In this document: positions 9,801 through 21,800 of the stretch, one piece after another
How the letters are laid out: each line of letters starts with the position of its first letter
How positions within the stretch are numbered: position 1 is the first letter of the stretch
Origin: Strigamia acuminata
Lineage: Eukaryota > Arthropoda > Chilopoda > Geophilomorpha > Linotaeniidae
Length of the DNA: 60,000 nucleotides
Reading direction: 5' to 3'
Assembly: GCA_949358305.1 (NCBI GenBank)
Contig: OX442320.1
Coordinates: 1,926,501-1,986,500, forward strand
Made by a program: the position numbers and the translations under genes
The notes under the pieces: model-generated
Told to the model about the DNA's origin: nothing
Database searches by the model: none
The model's input: only the letters and a program-made list of their open reading frames with translations

Positions 9801-12800
9801 CTAAGCTGGAGGTGGGAACCTTGTATAACAAGGTAGACAACCTGGAATCTGTTCTTAGGGTATTTACATTCAAACAATATTTCCATACATATGCAGTAAT
9901 AAATGCTTGAAAAATCATTTTTGCAGCAAATGAGAGATGCTGCTGAGAGGCGCAAGGAACTAGAGTGTGAACATGCCGAAACGTTTGAACAATTATTGCA
10001 AAGACAAGATGAAGCTAAGAAATTACAGACTAATCAATCTTCAGAAAGGGATAAAAATTTGGAAATCATTGAAAATTTACAGGTATAAGTTAGATATAAG
10101 TTAGATATTCTCATCATTAGACTGTGCCGCAAGAACTTTACTTTTGTACTCAAGCTAGATTTTACAAACACTATAAGGAAATGTTTTATTTGTGGCCAAC
10201 ACTTTTTTGTTTTAGTTATCCTCTTATAATGTTGATAATTTTTACTGGCATACAAGTAGAAATTATCAGCGTGATATATTTAGCAAAATATTTAGCAAAA
10301 TACAGGAGGCACGTGTTTAGGCAATAAAGGGGCGCCGAAATACTACCCTGCACAAAGGTGCATCTCACATTCTCACCCACACAATGGTCCAGGGTATTGG
10401 TATTCGTTGAAATTTAGGAGGACAATATCGGTATCTGTTGGTTTAATCAGGGCACTTGGCCTGAATCCTAGTTTTAATCGTGAAAGGATTGAATACAAAA
10501 AAATTAAAATTAAAGTATGTACATTTCTTTCGCGATTTGAAACGTTTTTTAATCTTTCCTAATGAATTTATACCGCAAATCGTAGAGAAGCAATTTGCAA
10601 TTCTACCTCACAGAATTCCGATTAGGGGTGGACCGTTAGGCGTATCGCGATTTTCGAAATGGCAATTTCTTTTCTTGTATCACGGTTTGCAGTTAAATTT
10701 ACTTCAAGTTAATAGATGAAAAATGGAGCTAAATGTACAATATATATTTTCATTTCAGTCAAAATTACGCGAACTGGACAAGAAGTGCGAACTACAGAAT
10801 GTGCGACATGAAGAACTCATTCTGGAAATGGCATCCATCAAAAGATCGCAAGGCAAGGGAAGTGGTGATTGGGAATCACCAACTTCATTAGCCACATCAG
10901 GCAACATGAGCACGGAGGTACTTGGTTCCTACAAAGCGGATGTCAGCGTGCTCCCATCACTATGCTTTTCTAAGGTGGACAACCAGAAATTGGTTTTGTA
11001 GGAAATTGTTTCCTCATAACATGTGGTCCCCTTGCTGTTGTTTATTGTTTGCATGATTTTCTGTCATGTGATCACTGTTCAATCCAAATTTGCACATTTA
11101 TGTCAACTTGGATGTTTTTCTTGTGCTCATTATATCTACATCTCAATAATCGTTATAGATTAACCTATTAACCTCTCTCCCATTTTTTCCTGATTTTACC
11201 TTCAAAATAAAACTGAATTCTCTCGATTTTCCCGATGGGGCTAATGTTGACCATTTCACTGAAAGGATGTTATAACATAGTTCAATTTTATTTAACGTTT
11301 GATTTAAAAAAAATTTCTAAAAATGTAATAAATAATTTTCAGATATTATTTTTAACTTAAAAATAAAATATAAATGTCCTCTAAAAATGCAAATGCGGGG
11401 GATGTCATGTCAGTTGTCCGCCATTTGCCTGCAAAATGACGTCCTTTTGTGCCGTTTCGGCTGGATGGCGCCACGATCACAAGACAGAATCGCTTTACAG
11501 TCTAACAATTAAATTCTGCTAGATGTGAAGTCCTGTGGTTGATCGTCCTAGGTGTGACGAATAAAAACAACCGTTTAGTTTGGTGGTCAAGATTAGACTA
11601 ACTTTATTTGAAACGAATAAGATACATATAGAACGAATTCAAAATGCACTAAAAGACCCCTAGGCGGGTGCTAACGTTCACACTTGGCTTAGACCACGAT
11701 CACCAGAACCTAAAATCATTCCTTTTGGTGAAAAACGTAAATGTGCTTGCCAATGTATAGCCAAAAAGGCATTGTAAATTCTTAGAAAAAATACAGTAAA
11801 AATGTGGAACGTGGAAAATATAAAATTTTGTAAAATTTTTAGTGGAAAAAGATAGCATACTTGTAGAATAAAATGTAAAGAATGTAGTATGCAGGATATA
11901 TGGAATTCAGGTTTTTGGAAGAATACAATCAGAGGAAAGTGGAGAAATACAAGTAATATACATTCTAAAGAAAATTGACTAAAATTAACTAACACTTATT
12001 GTTGCCTTTACTAATTTTCGTCCAGGCAACAAAATCCTAAAGTTGTATTTAACTAAAGGTTTACAAGTAGTTGTTTCTCAGCCAACCAAACATTTAGTTA
12101 AAACAACCTAACCTAATATTTTTAGAGTGCACACCTCCAATCATTTATTGAAAAGTATTGTTTTTTTCTAGGTACAGACATCTCCACCTGAAAATCATTA
12201 TGTTCAAGGTGAAACCATGTGCATCCCTATTGGCAGATCAACTCCAAATTCACCAGCAATTGAGTTGAAAAACCAATCTGAGATGTCTTTGTTTTCTCCT
12301 CGTGCTAACTTTGGACCCGATGCCATTGGTAATTCAGTAATTGATAGATACAGCATAAGCTGTCTGGTCAGTACGTAACACTAGCTGCATTCAAAAGTGT
12401 ATTTTCACTTTTAACATGGGTTTAACAAGGAAATAACGTCATTTTTGGTTTAAAATTGAAGTAAAACACAAAATATTTTAATTTTTCAATGCAGCTACTG
12501 TCTGGACAAATTTTCTTGGTCCCAACCCCAAATAGTCTTTGTTTATACAAAAGAAAGTGTACTTGGAGAGGGCAATATTTTGGGACCAGTCCTATTTTTG
12601 GGCCACACAGTTTACACAGTATTTCAATTTTTCAGCAAATTTCTTTATCTGTTTACTTTTGGCTGATGCATTTTATTTTTGTAATTGTCTGATCTAGGAG
12701 GAAGTGCATTGCATTTGTCTGAATATACAGCATCTTTGAATTCACCAAAGATAGCTGTGGTTAAAACACCATGTGATATGTGTGGCTCCACAACGCCATC

Positions 12801-15800
12801 AGCCCCCATTGCTGCGACAGTCCACGTAACGTCTTCGAACATTTTCACTGCCACTGGCCCAGGACCAGCCGTGTATTCGTCGAGCTTGTTACCAGAGTTA
12901 TGCAGTTCATCTCCAATGCCTGCATTGCGTAGTGTGTCCCCAACGCCTGGTCGTTCACGGACCTGTTCACCCTTGCCATCAGCAACTAGTACACAAATTG
13001 ATTTGATCATGGCCAAAATAGAACAAGACAACAAAATTTTAGCAGAGTTGGATAAAACTAGAGCCATCATTGGTAATTCAATTAAGCTTATCTTTCATTT
13101 TGACTCAACTAATACGTAAGCTTGAGTAAACTTGTGTCTACTATAAGGGCATTCTTTACTTTCTTAAGAAATGAATTTCTACACTCATTGAGATTCTAAC
13201 CCCACATTTTTTCCCATTGTTAACATTATAGTTGACTAGAAATTTTGTCATTCAAAGTTTATGCTGCGGAAAGAAACACTAGGCACGATTTACATTTACA
13301 TATCCTGTTTAAATAAAATACTCACTGTTCTCATGTAAACCAACGTGTGCATGCGCTTCTCTTCAACATCTGTTTCAATCAGTTTAAATCCTGTACCATC
13401 GATTATCCAAAGTAACTTTAACTATTTTCAAATATAAAATTAACACAGCCATTCCGGGCCGTGAGTTATACCAAAACATGTATACAGAATTTTATCCTTA
13501 TGCTTCAAAGGGTTAAAAACAATCGTCTAAACAGTCATTAGGCACTTGTTCAGATCACGCGGCACTAGCCTCAACCTAACAGCCTCGTCCGGTGAGTTCC
13601 GATGAGATGAAGTCTCACCTGCGATAAAAATCGCAGACCAAATAGTACACCAGTGGACGAAAAAAACTACCGTGCAGTACAGCTGTTTGTGGTTTGTCCA
13701 CATTGAGATTTAATGATTGAATTACTTGTCCGGTTTATCTATTAATACTGTTGTCAGGGAAAGACAAAAGACCGGGTCAAGATTGATGTCATTAAATCTC
13801 AATGGATTTTTATGGCACCTGATAGATAAACGTAAAAGAGCTAAGCAGAAGGGAAGTTTTTTGTCCATGGCGATAGTTTATGCCTAGTGTTTCTCCAGCA
13901 TTTGCAGGTGCTAGACGTGGTTTTTCTTGTTTGTGTTCTTATTATTCGATAGAGTGCAACTTTCAAAAGTGTCGTTTTTAAACTGAATTTTGGGGTCTAA
14001 AACCCAAAAGTCGTCTAAATCTCCAGGCCCCATCCCCATCCCCAATTGCCATCTAGACTCCATAATTTCGGGATGACCGATGCAGCTGAAACTAATTTTT
14101 GCTTGAGACTGCACTGATAGTTGGATAAACCTCGTTCCATCAAGCATCATTGATACCATTGTATTAGTCAAGTTTACTTCCAAGCCAGATTGTATTTTAT
14201 GGTCTACTCGTTCTATTGGTATCTAATACTAAATACTTTTTTTTCTTGAAATTTAAAGGTTTATCTTCAACTCTTGCACTTGGAAGCACAACATCATCAA
14301 TTTTGACGAAAACAGCGACTGACGCAAGCAGTGCCAATTATGTGAGCGCGTATCAGTCACCTTTGCACAGTTTGTCGAAAACACCAACAGTAACGAAGAC
14401 TTCAGCTTTGACATCACACTTGCCTTCCACGTCCATCCCAGCTATAATTACAACAACGTACGATGGAGATGGTAAAAGTGAGATACAGCATTTATAAACA
14501 ATTATTCACTATTTCTCATGCTGCTTTAACTCTGAATGAGAAGTTTGTGTTTGTACACAACGCCAAGAAACAATCTAATTCTTTAGGGACTGTAGAAAGC
14601 AGGAACGGATTATGTCTTGGAGGGCCCTGCTGTGTTTTGAGTTTATGACATACCGTAGTGACATTAAATTGAACTAACATATTTGTAATATAGGGTGCAA
14701 TACAGGTGCAATCAATCGCCTGGACGAATGGAGCGCATTATTGCGCCCACATTTCACCGAGGAGCATTGAAAACGAAGAAGGACGGGGCGCACAAACGGA
14801 ATCGCACAGGGCACTGATTGACTTTGAGCAGGCCCTGTTTGTAATATCAATGATAACAAACAAGAAGAAACTATTGTCATGCTCATGACGTATGGTTATT
14901 TTATGATTTATTGTAACAATTCAGTTGAAAACATGTAATCCAAACACAACATTTTGACAACTACTGCCGAAGCCCGCAGCCCGGAACGGGCCCCTCGAAA
15001 AACATGCTACCGGTAGGCCAACAAACAGCTTAAACTGACCTTAGATTAGCATACAGGATTCCAAGCTTAGCCCCTCTTTTTTTATGGCATTTATGACTGC
15101 CTGGTTTCTGTTAGACTTTAGACCAAGGGTTTCCATATCCAACGTCCTGGCTTTCTCAGGCCACATAGGAAGAAAAGGAATTGTCTTGGGCCACACATAC
15201 AATAAAATACACTGGCACTAATGATAGCTGATGAGCAAAAAAAGAAAAGGTCTATGCATAATTATCGTAAAATAAGCTCCGCATTATAATCCTCATTTTA
15301 ATGCTGTTTGCTGTCTAAACAAGAGAAACAAAACACAATCTAAAAGAAAATTGGTTAATATTTTAACTAAGATAAGTCTGCTTCGGACCAAAAAACTTTG
15401 TTAAGCACCTCACCTGCTATTACATTTTAAAAGTAATAAAAATTACGGAGTATTATTGAGTTACTACTTTTGGTTTAACGTTGAAATACAGTTGATATGT
15501 TATTTCTTTGTGCTGCACTTTACACGATACATAACTTACTGTATGTATCATTAGCAAACTCCGGCCTTGGCTAATAATGAATTAATTAATGATTTTGTTT
15601 GTTTTAGATGATAGTCATTTGTGTATGAATTCAATACCAACGGAGGACTTTCTGGATGTTCCTGGGAAAGGACGTGTACTAGTTTATATCGCCCGTTACA
15701 GCTATGATCCGTTTCATCACTCGCCCAATGAGAATCCGGAAGCAGAGCTGTTTTTGAAGGCTGGAGATTATATTTATATCACTGGAACAATGGATGAGGT

Positions 15801-18800
15801 TTGAAAATTTTCAAGTTATTATAAATTAGCAATTAAGGTTAAGAGTTTAAATTTATTTTAGTATTCTGACTACCATATTTAATTCTGCTAAATTCTTTTG
15901 AAATTATGACAATATTAAGATTTTTCTCAATTCAGAATAAATATTATTCTGACTAATGTATAGCACTTTCAGTCATCTTCGATAGTTAAGGGAATTGAAT
16001 ACACTTTTTTAAAAAGGGCTGGATTTATGATCAAGACTGTTTAATTTTTAAAAAGGGAAAAGCAAATTCAAGGATACAGTACGAACATTTTAAAATCTTT
16101 TGGACATTTTTACACTTTCAATACTCCATTTTTCCTGGATTTTTACACTCAAAAATTAATACAAGCTACGCTACTTATATTTTCACTCTTTTAACATTCT
16201 TTATACTAACTGTTTAAGGGCAGCAATTTAAAGGATTTAAACTAAACGCTTTTTTGGCTTTAAAAGGTCGCCCCCGCTTTCGCTTTTTTTCCTGGCCCAG
16301 AGGTAGGTATTCATTCGGCTGACAACAGGCCACACTCGAGCAATCAAAAGGGGTCAAACATAGATTAGTTTCCTGTCAAAACTTAGCGCCGATATTTGGC
16401 CTGCGACCGACCGCATTCGAGCTATCGAAAGCTGCCAAAATTGCTTGGGTTCTCGTCGAAATTTAGTGACGGTATTGGTCTGATGACAGGCGACGTTCGA
16501 GCGATTAGTTGTTGTTTTCTTTTAGTGTAATAAATGATTGTTTTGATGAAATCACACAAAATGTCATTTCTGAGTAAAGGAATAAACACAAAACAATACA
16601 ATAAGAATAGTGTGGATAAAGTATAACCCAAAATTTATTTCCTGTGTAATATTTTAGTTATTTCTTATAGGAAAAGCAAACTTTCACAGAGAAAGTAGGG
16701 TGCCAATAATTAATCCCCACACCTTTTTTCTTTTTTTTCTATAAAACTAGGTAATTTTTAAGTGAAAGGACTATATGTTTAGGCCTGGCCAACATTGGAT
16801 TGTATTTATTGGAACACTATTTATTCTTCCATTTTCGCTAAATATAATTTAATTCTGCACTACTATTTTTCTCACTATTTTATTTTTTTTCACACTTAAA
16901 ATTACTTAATTCTGCACAAACATTTAAAATTATGCCAACAATGCCTTCCTTTTTGGCTTTAGGTGGCCTACCTCGGGGAGAGGAATGTTTTTGGCTTCTG
17001 GGGGTGCTTTTTGTATAATGTTTTGCATTTTTGTGTGCGTATGGTTTGGCATTAACGGTTTCTGGTTTGCGCTCCAGAAACCAATCTCATACCATTCGCT
17101 TCAACACTTGAAGAAATCTGTGATTAGGCAATCTGCTATGGAGGGTGGGATTTAATCGTGTTGTTGGTAGTCTCTATTCCATTGTTTGTGCAAGGGGAAT
17201 CAAGGCAATGGCCACCATGCCACCCAACAAACAGATTCAAGTTATCCAAGAAAGCAGATACATTCCCCACAACTCTCCGAGCCAAAAACATTCCTCTCGG
17301 GGAGAAAAGAAAAGAAAACGAGATAGACCGTCTAAAGCCAAAAAAGAACTGTTGGCATAATTTTAAACGTTAGTGCGGAATTAAGTAATTTTAAGTGTGA
17401 AAAAAATATATATATTGTGGAAAAAAGTTCTCTAACACCCTCCCACTTTTTCATATTAATTTTTTTTTTAGTGTTTGTCTACTTAATTCATGTGATCTAC
17501 ATGCTACAATCTATTAGCTTGAAGAATTGTCATCTATTTTTTGCAGGTTTTTGTTTGATCTTTGTGTGTTGTTTATAGAACCCAGCGTACAGTATTTAAA
17601 AGCAAAATAAGTGTATTTCTCTGCACACAGAAAATAAGAGATGGCTGAAAGTTCTTTGCTTTACAAAGCTTATCAATAATTGTTGTAGTTTCAAAATAAT
17701 TTACCGTGCATCTTCTAATTGTGCGCAGAGCCGCAGACCTCTAAGCTAATTACCGTGTGGCCATACAATTGCGCGTGGGCAACGAAATTGTGCTATATCT
17801 AGGTATTTATTACAGAGATGAAATTAAAGACGACAATTACTCCAGTGGTTCGGTGTGCACTTACACATGTACACTCACACATAGTCATGTTATGCGATAA
17901 GTTTATTAACATAATACCTTAAGTGCCGGAAACCAGAAACCAGAAACCAAAATCCCAGCAATGTATGGATTCTGGGCTTAGCGACTAGACCGAGCGTTGC
18001 ATTTGTAATCACGCATCCAGAGAAACAGACGGTCGAAAAGCGCTTTAATGTCATTCCACGACCCCAGAAAACCTGCCATCCGCATATAAAAAGGATAAAG
18101 TGGACTTAGATATGAATTTGAATAGGTATCATTAGCTAAAGGAAAAGACATGATTGTTTTAGACTTACTGTATGTCATCCACAATGTGACCCACTATCCA
18201 GGCCCTCCACCCTTGTCCTTAGAGCATACTTTTAAGTTGGTAACCAAGGGATAAGCGTGAGTGACATGGTCTGAATGTTTGGCTCAATTTTGTGCCCGAA
18301 GGCTAAATTATTGTCAATTTCAATCTGCTCAGATTTCTGGGCCCCAAGCTCTTACCTAGGTACAAGAACTTGGATCAGTCCGGTCAGAATCAGCCAATCA
18401 GGGGCCGACAACTCAGAACTAGTCACCAAAAGAGGCGGATCTGTAAATATTAATTCAAGGTGTGGCAAGGTGAGTAAATGGTGATGCAAATGAGCATCAA
18501 TCTAGTTGGAAAAGATACGAGTTAAGTTATTGTAGGAAATCAGGGGAGTGTAAGCTGAAATCACCAAGAATAGAATAATCCAAATGGCCAGAAAGTGGCA
18601 GATACAGTATTTTGGGCCGGACTCAAATCAGAACAGGATCAGCACTTTCACTTGGACAAGTGAATAAATAAATGATCAAATTCACCACTTAGGAACAGCT
18701 CAAATTCTTTCTCTGCTTTATTAATCAAGATGACTGGGAAATATTTTCGAAGATACACAAGGGAATAAATTCTGTTTACAACAAAACGAAATCTATAAAC

Positions 18801-21800
18801 AAAATCAAATAAATATTAAATGATGACCACTTGTCATTCACCTTTAGGTCAAAATGTCGTTAACGGTGCGCTTCTAGATGAAAGAGAAAGATTTGAGTGA
18901 ATTCTTCTTTTCCCTAGCATTCTTAGGGTCTCATATTTTCATTTTTTCTTACCAGCACTGTAGCTGTTGAGAAAACAGTTGTTCTGTCCAAGTGTCTATC
19001 GTTTTTAATAGCCCATAGGCCTTTTTTTTTCCTTTTTTTCTTTTATTCCTACGCGGGCATCCAATGCGCACAGGGGAAAAGAAGTTTTTGCAAATAGGTC
19101 ACGGGGCGCGATTAGAGGATGTACTAGTACAGCAGCGTTTACCGTAGTTTAAATTATTAAAGTATTCATTCCAGTTGTTAAGTCGTCATTCAATTTTTAG
19201 GATGGCTTTTTTGAAGGTGAATTACTGAATGGTAAAAGAGGACTTGTGCCTTCCAATTTCGTCGAACGGCTCAAAGGTATGTATCATCAACAACTTTTTT
19301 GTTCTGAGTATGTCTCTGTCCTAACTTAACATGCGAGTACACTGCCAAAAATACAATTGCCACCACTTTATAGGTGCAAAATGTAAAGGTAAAAGAAATT
19401 TTTCAAACAATTGTGCTGGCTTGTCTCAAAAAAACAAAGGCAGACAGCCCACTGCCAGAAATCAAATAAGAGGCGTAAAAGGTGTAAAAGCATGATTTCC
19501 ACAAGATGTTTGGAATGACATCAAACACCGTACAAGTATTTGCGTGTATGAGAAATGTAGAATAAATCTTCCATGAAGGTTAACTTGATGGTCCTTCTCT
19601 ACTCTTGCTCACCAAGCTCACGTGAAGCAATGGGCTGTTAACTCACCCCCAAGAGCATGAGCGACACACGGACGAGCAACAGGAAAAGGCCTGAGACACT
19701 GACTCCAAGACAAACTGAATGAAATGCCGTAAACCAAAAAAGTGTCTCTGTCAATTTTTACACACTCGTAATGTGTTTTCAGCTTAATGACTGAATAAGG
19801 AAAAAACTAAACATGAGAAATTGATGCTTATTCATTTTTGTGCTAGTGTCATTTTATTTGTCACATTTAATTGATAGGAACATCACCTGATACAGTTGCC
19901 ACTTTGCAAATTCTAAAGCTGAAGCTGTACATTTTTCCTAATGTAAAGCCAATTAGCCAATTTTACAATTATTTCACAACTACACTAATGTTTCTAAGCT
20001 AGATTAACCGACATGCAATATAAAAATTTATGTCCATAAATATTTTCGAAATACCTTAGTTATACAAGTACTATGTAGTATTTATGAGATTGATTTTAAT
20101 TCTTGTAGGTGATGATTTGCTGGAGTTTCAACGTACAGTTTTGTATGGAATTCCAAGTTCAAAGCAGAACGTCGACGAGGACAACCAAGTTCTGATTGGT
20201 GAGTCTGATGAATTGATAAGAGAATCACATGCACTGGATTTTGCCAAATCGCATTTTTCACTTTATTTATTTATTTATTTATTTATTTATTTCTTGTCAT
20301 CACATTGTCGTATACTAGTACAGTATACCATATATTGTGCTATATAAGTTATTGAATTCAGTTCATGTGTTTTTTCCCACGTATTGAAATGTCGAAGCTC
20401 TTCCACGCAAATGGCAGTAGTACTAGGAATTGAATACTTAACTTATTTTTTAATTGCATTTTGGTTTTTATTTTTGTCTTTTTTTGTCTCTTCTCTCTCT
20501 CGCATGCTGCGGGGGTGTCCAGTGCTGATGCCTAACTCTGCTAGTCAAAGTAGGTTTATTTGGTTTTTAAATTTTCAAATACTTTTTTAAATTCTTCATC
20601 TTTATTTATTAATTAATATTACATCGTAATACATTGTATCTAGTAGTGTAGACAGTGCTTAAGTGCTAGAAATGTTGCTAGTCTATCTTTTTAAAGAGTT
20701 GAAAAAGTTGTGTTTTTTCAAAGTGAGTCAAACGTGTGTTTGTCCACTAAAGGTCAAAGTGGCCACCAAACCACATCCATTATAGGGCTGTTCAAGAACC
20801 ATCCAACCCTAAACAGCAAGGGTAAGACAGACCCCTTTGCTATCTGTAAATGCTGTGTCTATCTTCTTGTTATCTGTCTCCAGCTTTAGAACTTTTTTCT
20901 CTTCTTGTACAAATCAATGTTTTAGTTTAATCTTTGGAAATATTACAATTTGTCCTTATTCAGTAAATTCCAACAGCTGCCGTATGAGTGTGAGAGCTTT
21001 TATATTTTTAAGCTTACTGTGAAAATGTGAAATTGTTTGTTTTGTTTTATTGTCATTCGAATTATTATGTCTTTTTGTAATTCTGTATTATTTTCATTTC
21101 TTTATTTGTTTGTGCAGAAGAATATCGAAAAGCAGTTGATTTGAGTTTTATTAATTTATGGGACTTGGAAGAAGAACAGGATGAAATGCATGCTACAGGT
21201 GAAGGTGATGGTAAGAGTTAGGTGTACTGAATTTCTCTTTTTACGTGAGTAAATAAAAGAGAAATTCTATCATAATAAAAGTAATGAGAAAATAATATAA
21301 AATGTAAAATTGTTTTGCACACACTTGCACATGGGGCTTTTAACAGAATTGTTATTTGTTATTTGCCTAGTTTGCACTCACCGTGCCTTAACTGGGACAC
21401 ACAAAGCGCAAAAAAAAGAAACTAGCAAGTAGCAAGCAAAATAATAAGCAACTACTAGTAATAACCAATTGGCCAATTGGGCCAGTGAGGGCAGGTCCAA
21501 TGTCTAAATGCTTTGCTTTATGTAGCCTATACGAGTATAAATACGACAAATACCTCATACAGAGAGAGCTACATTATTTTTGTTGTTGGTGAAATGGTCA
21601 TTAGGTTTACTTGAAATGAAAATGAGGTTGCTGAAATGAGATTAATGCTTCTGAATTTATATTTAGATACATTTTTCTCTGTATTGGTACCTGCACCCCA
21701 AAACCTGACACTCGAGAGGCAACTTCATAAAAGTATTTTAATAAGCTGGTGTGCACCTGATGTTCCCAATAATGCTATCGAAGCGTATGATGTTTATGTC

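Larger units (their letters stand above)
7238..10917 (+). other. RIMBP exons 2-5: N-terminal coiled coil
   Basis: Four exons (7238-7327, 9737-9859, 9927-10082, 10759-10917), all starting and ending in phase 0, encode about 175 residues rich in Glu, Lys, Leu and Gln with heptad spacing. The block [17 protein letters not shown] in exon 4 matches the MREAAERRQQLELEHE start of vertebrate RIMBP2, which anchors the gene identity. The block [14 protein letters not shown] in exon 5 matches the vertebrate SKVRELEEKCRTQ. Upstream exons 1-3 extend the coiled coil further than in RIMBP2, as in TSPOAP1-like proteins. The coiled coil is presumed to mediate self-association. Confidence 0.85.
12172..14471 (+). 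other. RIMBP exons 6-8: Ser/Thr/Pro-rich linker
   Basis: Exons 12172-12328, 12698-13072 and 14259-14471 encode about 248 residues rich in Ser, Thr, Ala and Pro, with a short charged helix ([18 protein letters not shown]) near the end of exon 7. All three end in phase 1, so any could be skipped without a frameshift. No domain is recognised. This matches the long disordered segment between the coiled coil and first SH3 domain in other family members. Compositional bias is clear, but the exact residues are not conserved enough for outside support. Confidence 0.75.
15799..19200. other. RIMBP intron 9 (3.4 kb)
   Basis: This intron splits the first SH3 domain. It contains a diverged tandem repeat of about 80 bp (16310-16510) and a long inverted-repeat element (16891-17399). 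Beyond 17400 I see no structure except short A/T runs and a pyrimidine tract at 19021-19048. Confidence 0.5.
15608..19276 (+). other. RIMBP first SH3 domain (exons 9-10)
   Basis: Exon 9 (15608-15798) and exon 10 (19201-19276) together encode an SH3 fold. The readable landmarks are [14 protein letters not shown] (the ALYDY strand), [18 protein letters not shown] (RT loop and diverging turn), [14 protein letters not shown] (n-Src loop and distal strands, without the usual W) and [10 protein letters not shown] (the PSNFV strand with the 3-10 helix). The NPEAEL segment is specific to the first SH3 of RIM-binding proteins. The phase 0 intron of 3.4 kb splits the domain after TMDE. Confidence 0.93.

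Noticed and set aside
15120-15210. hAT-like fragment in RIMBP intron 8 as a complete element
   Set aside because: Words typical of hAT MITE ends are present, but no matching inverted end or 8-bp duplication was found, so it is noted only within the intron entry.
17145-17373. Two overlapping 71-codon Lys/Arg-rich ORFs
   Set aside because: They are read from the right arm of the foldback element and its reverse complement; two frames open at once suggests composition, not coding.
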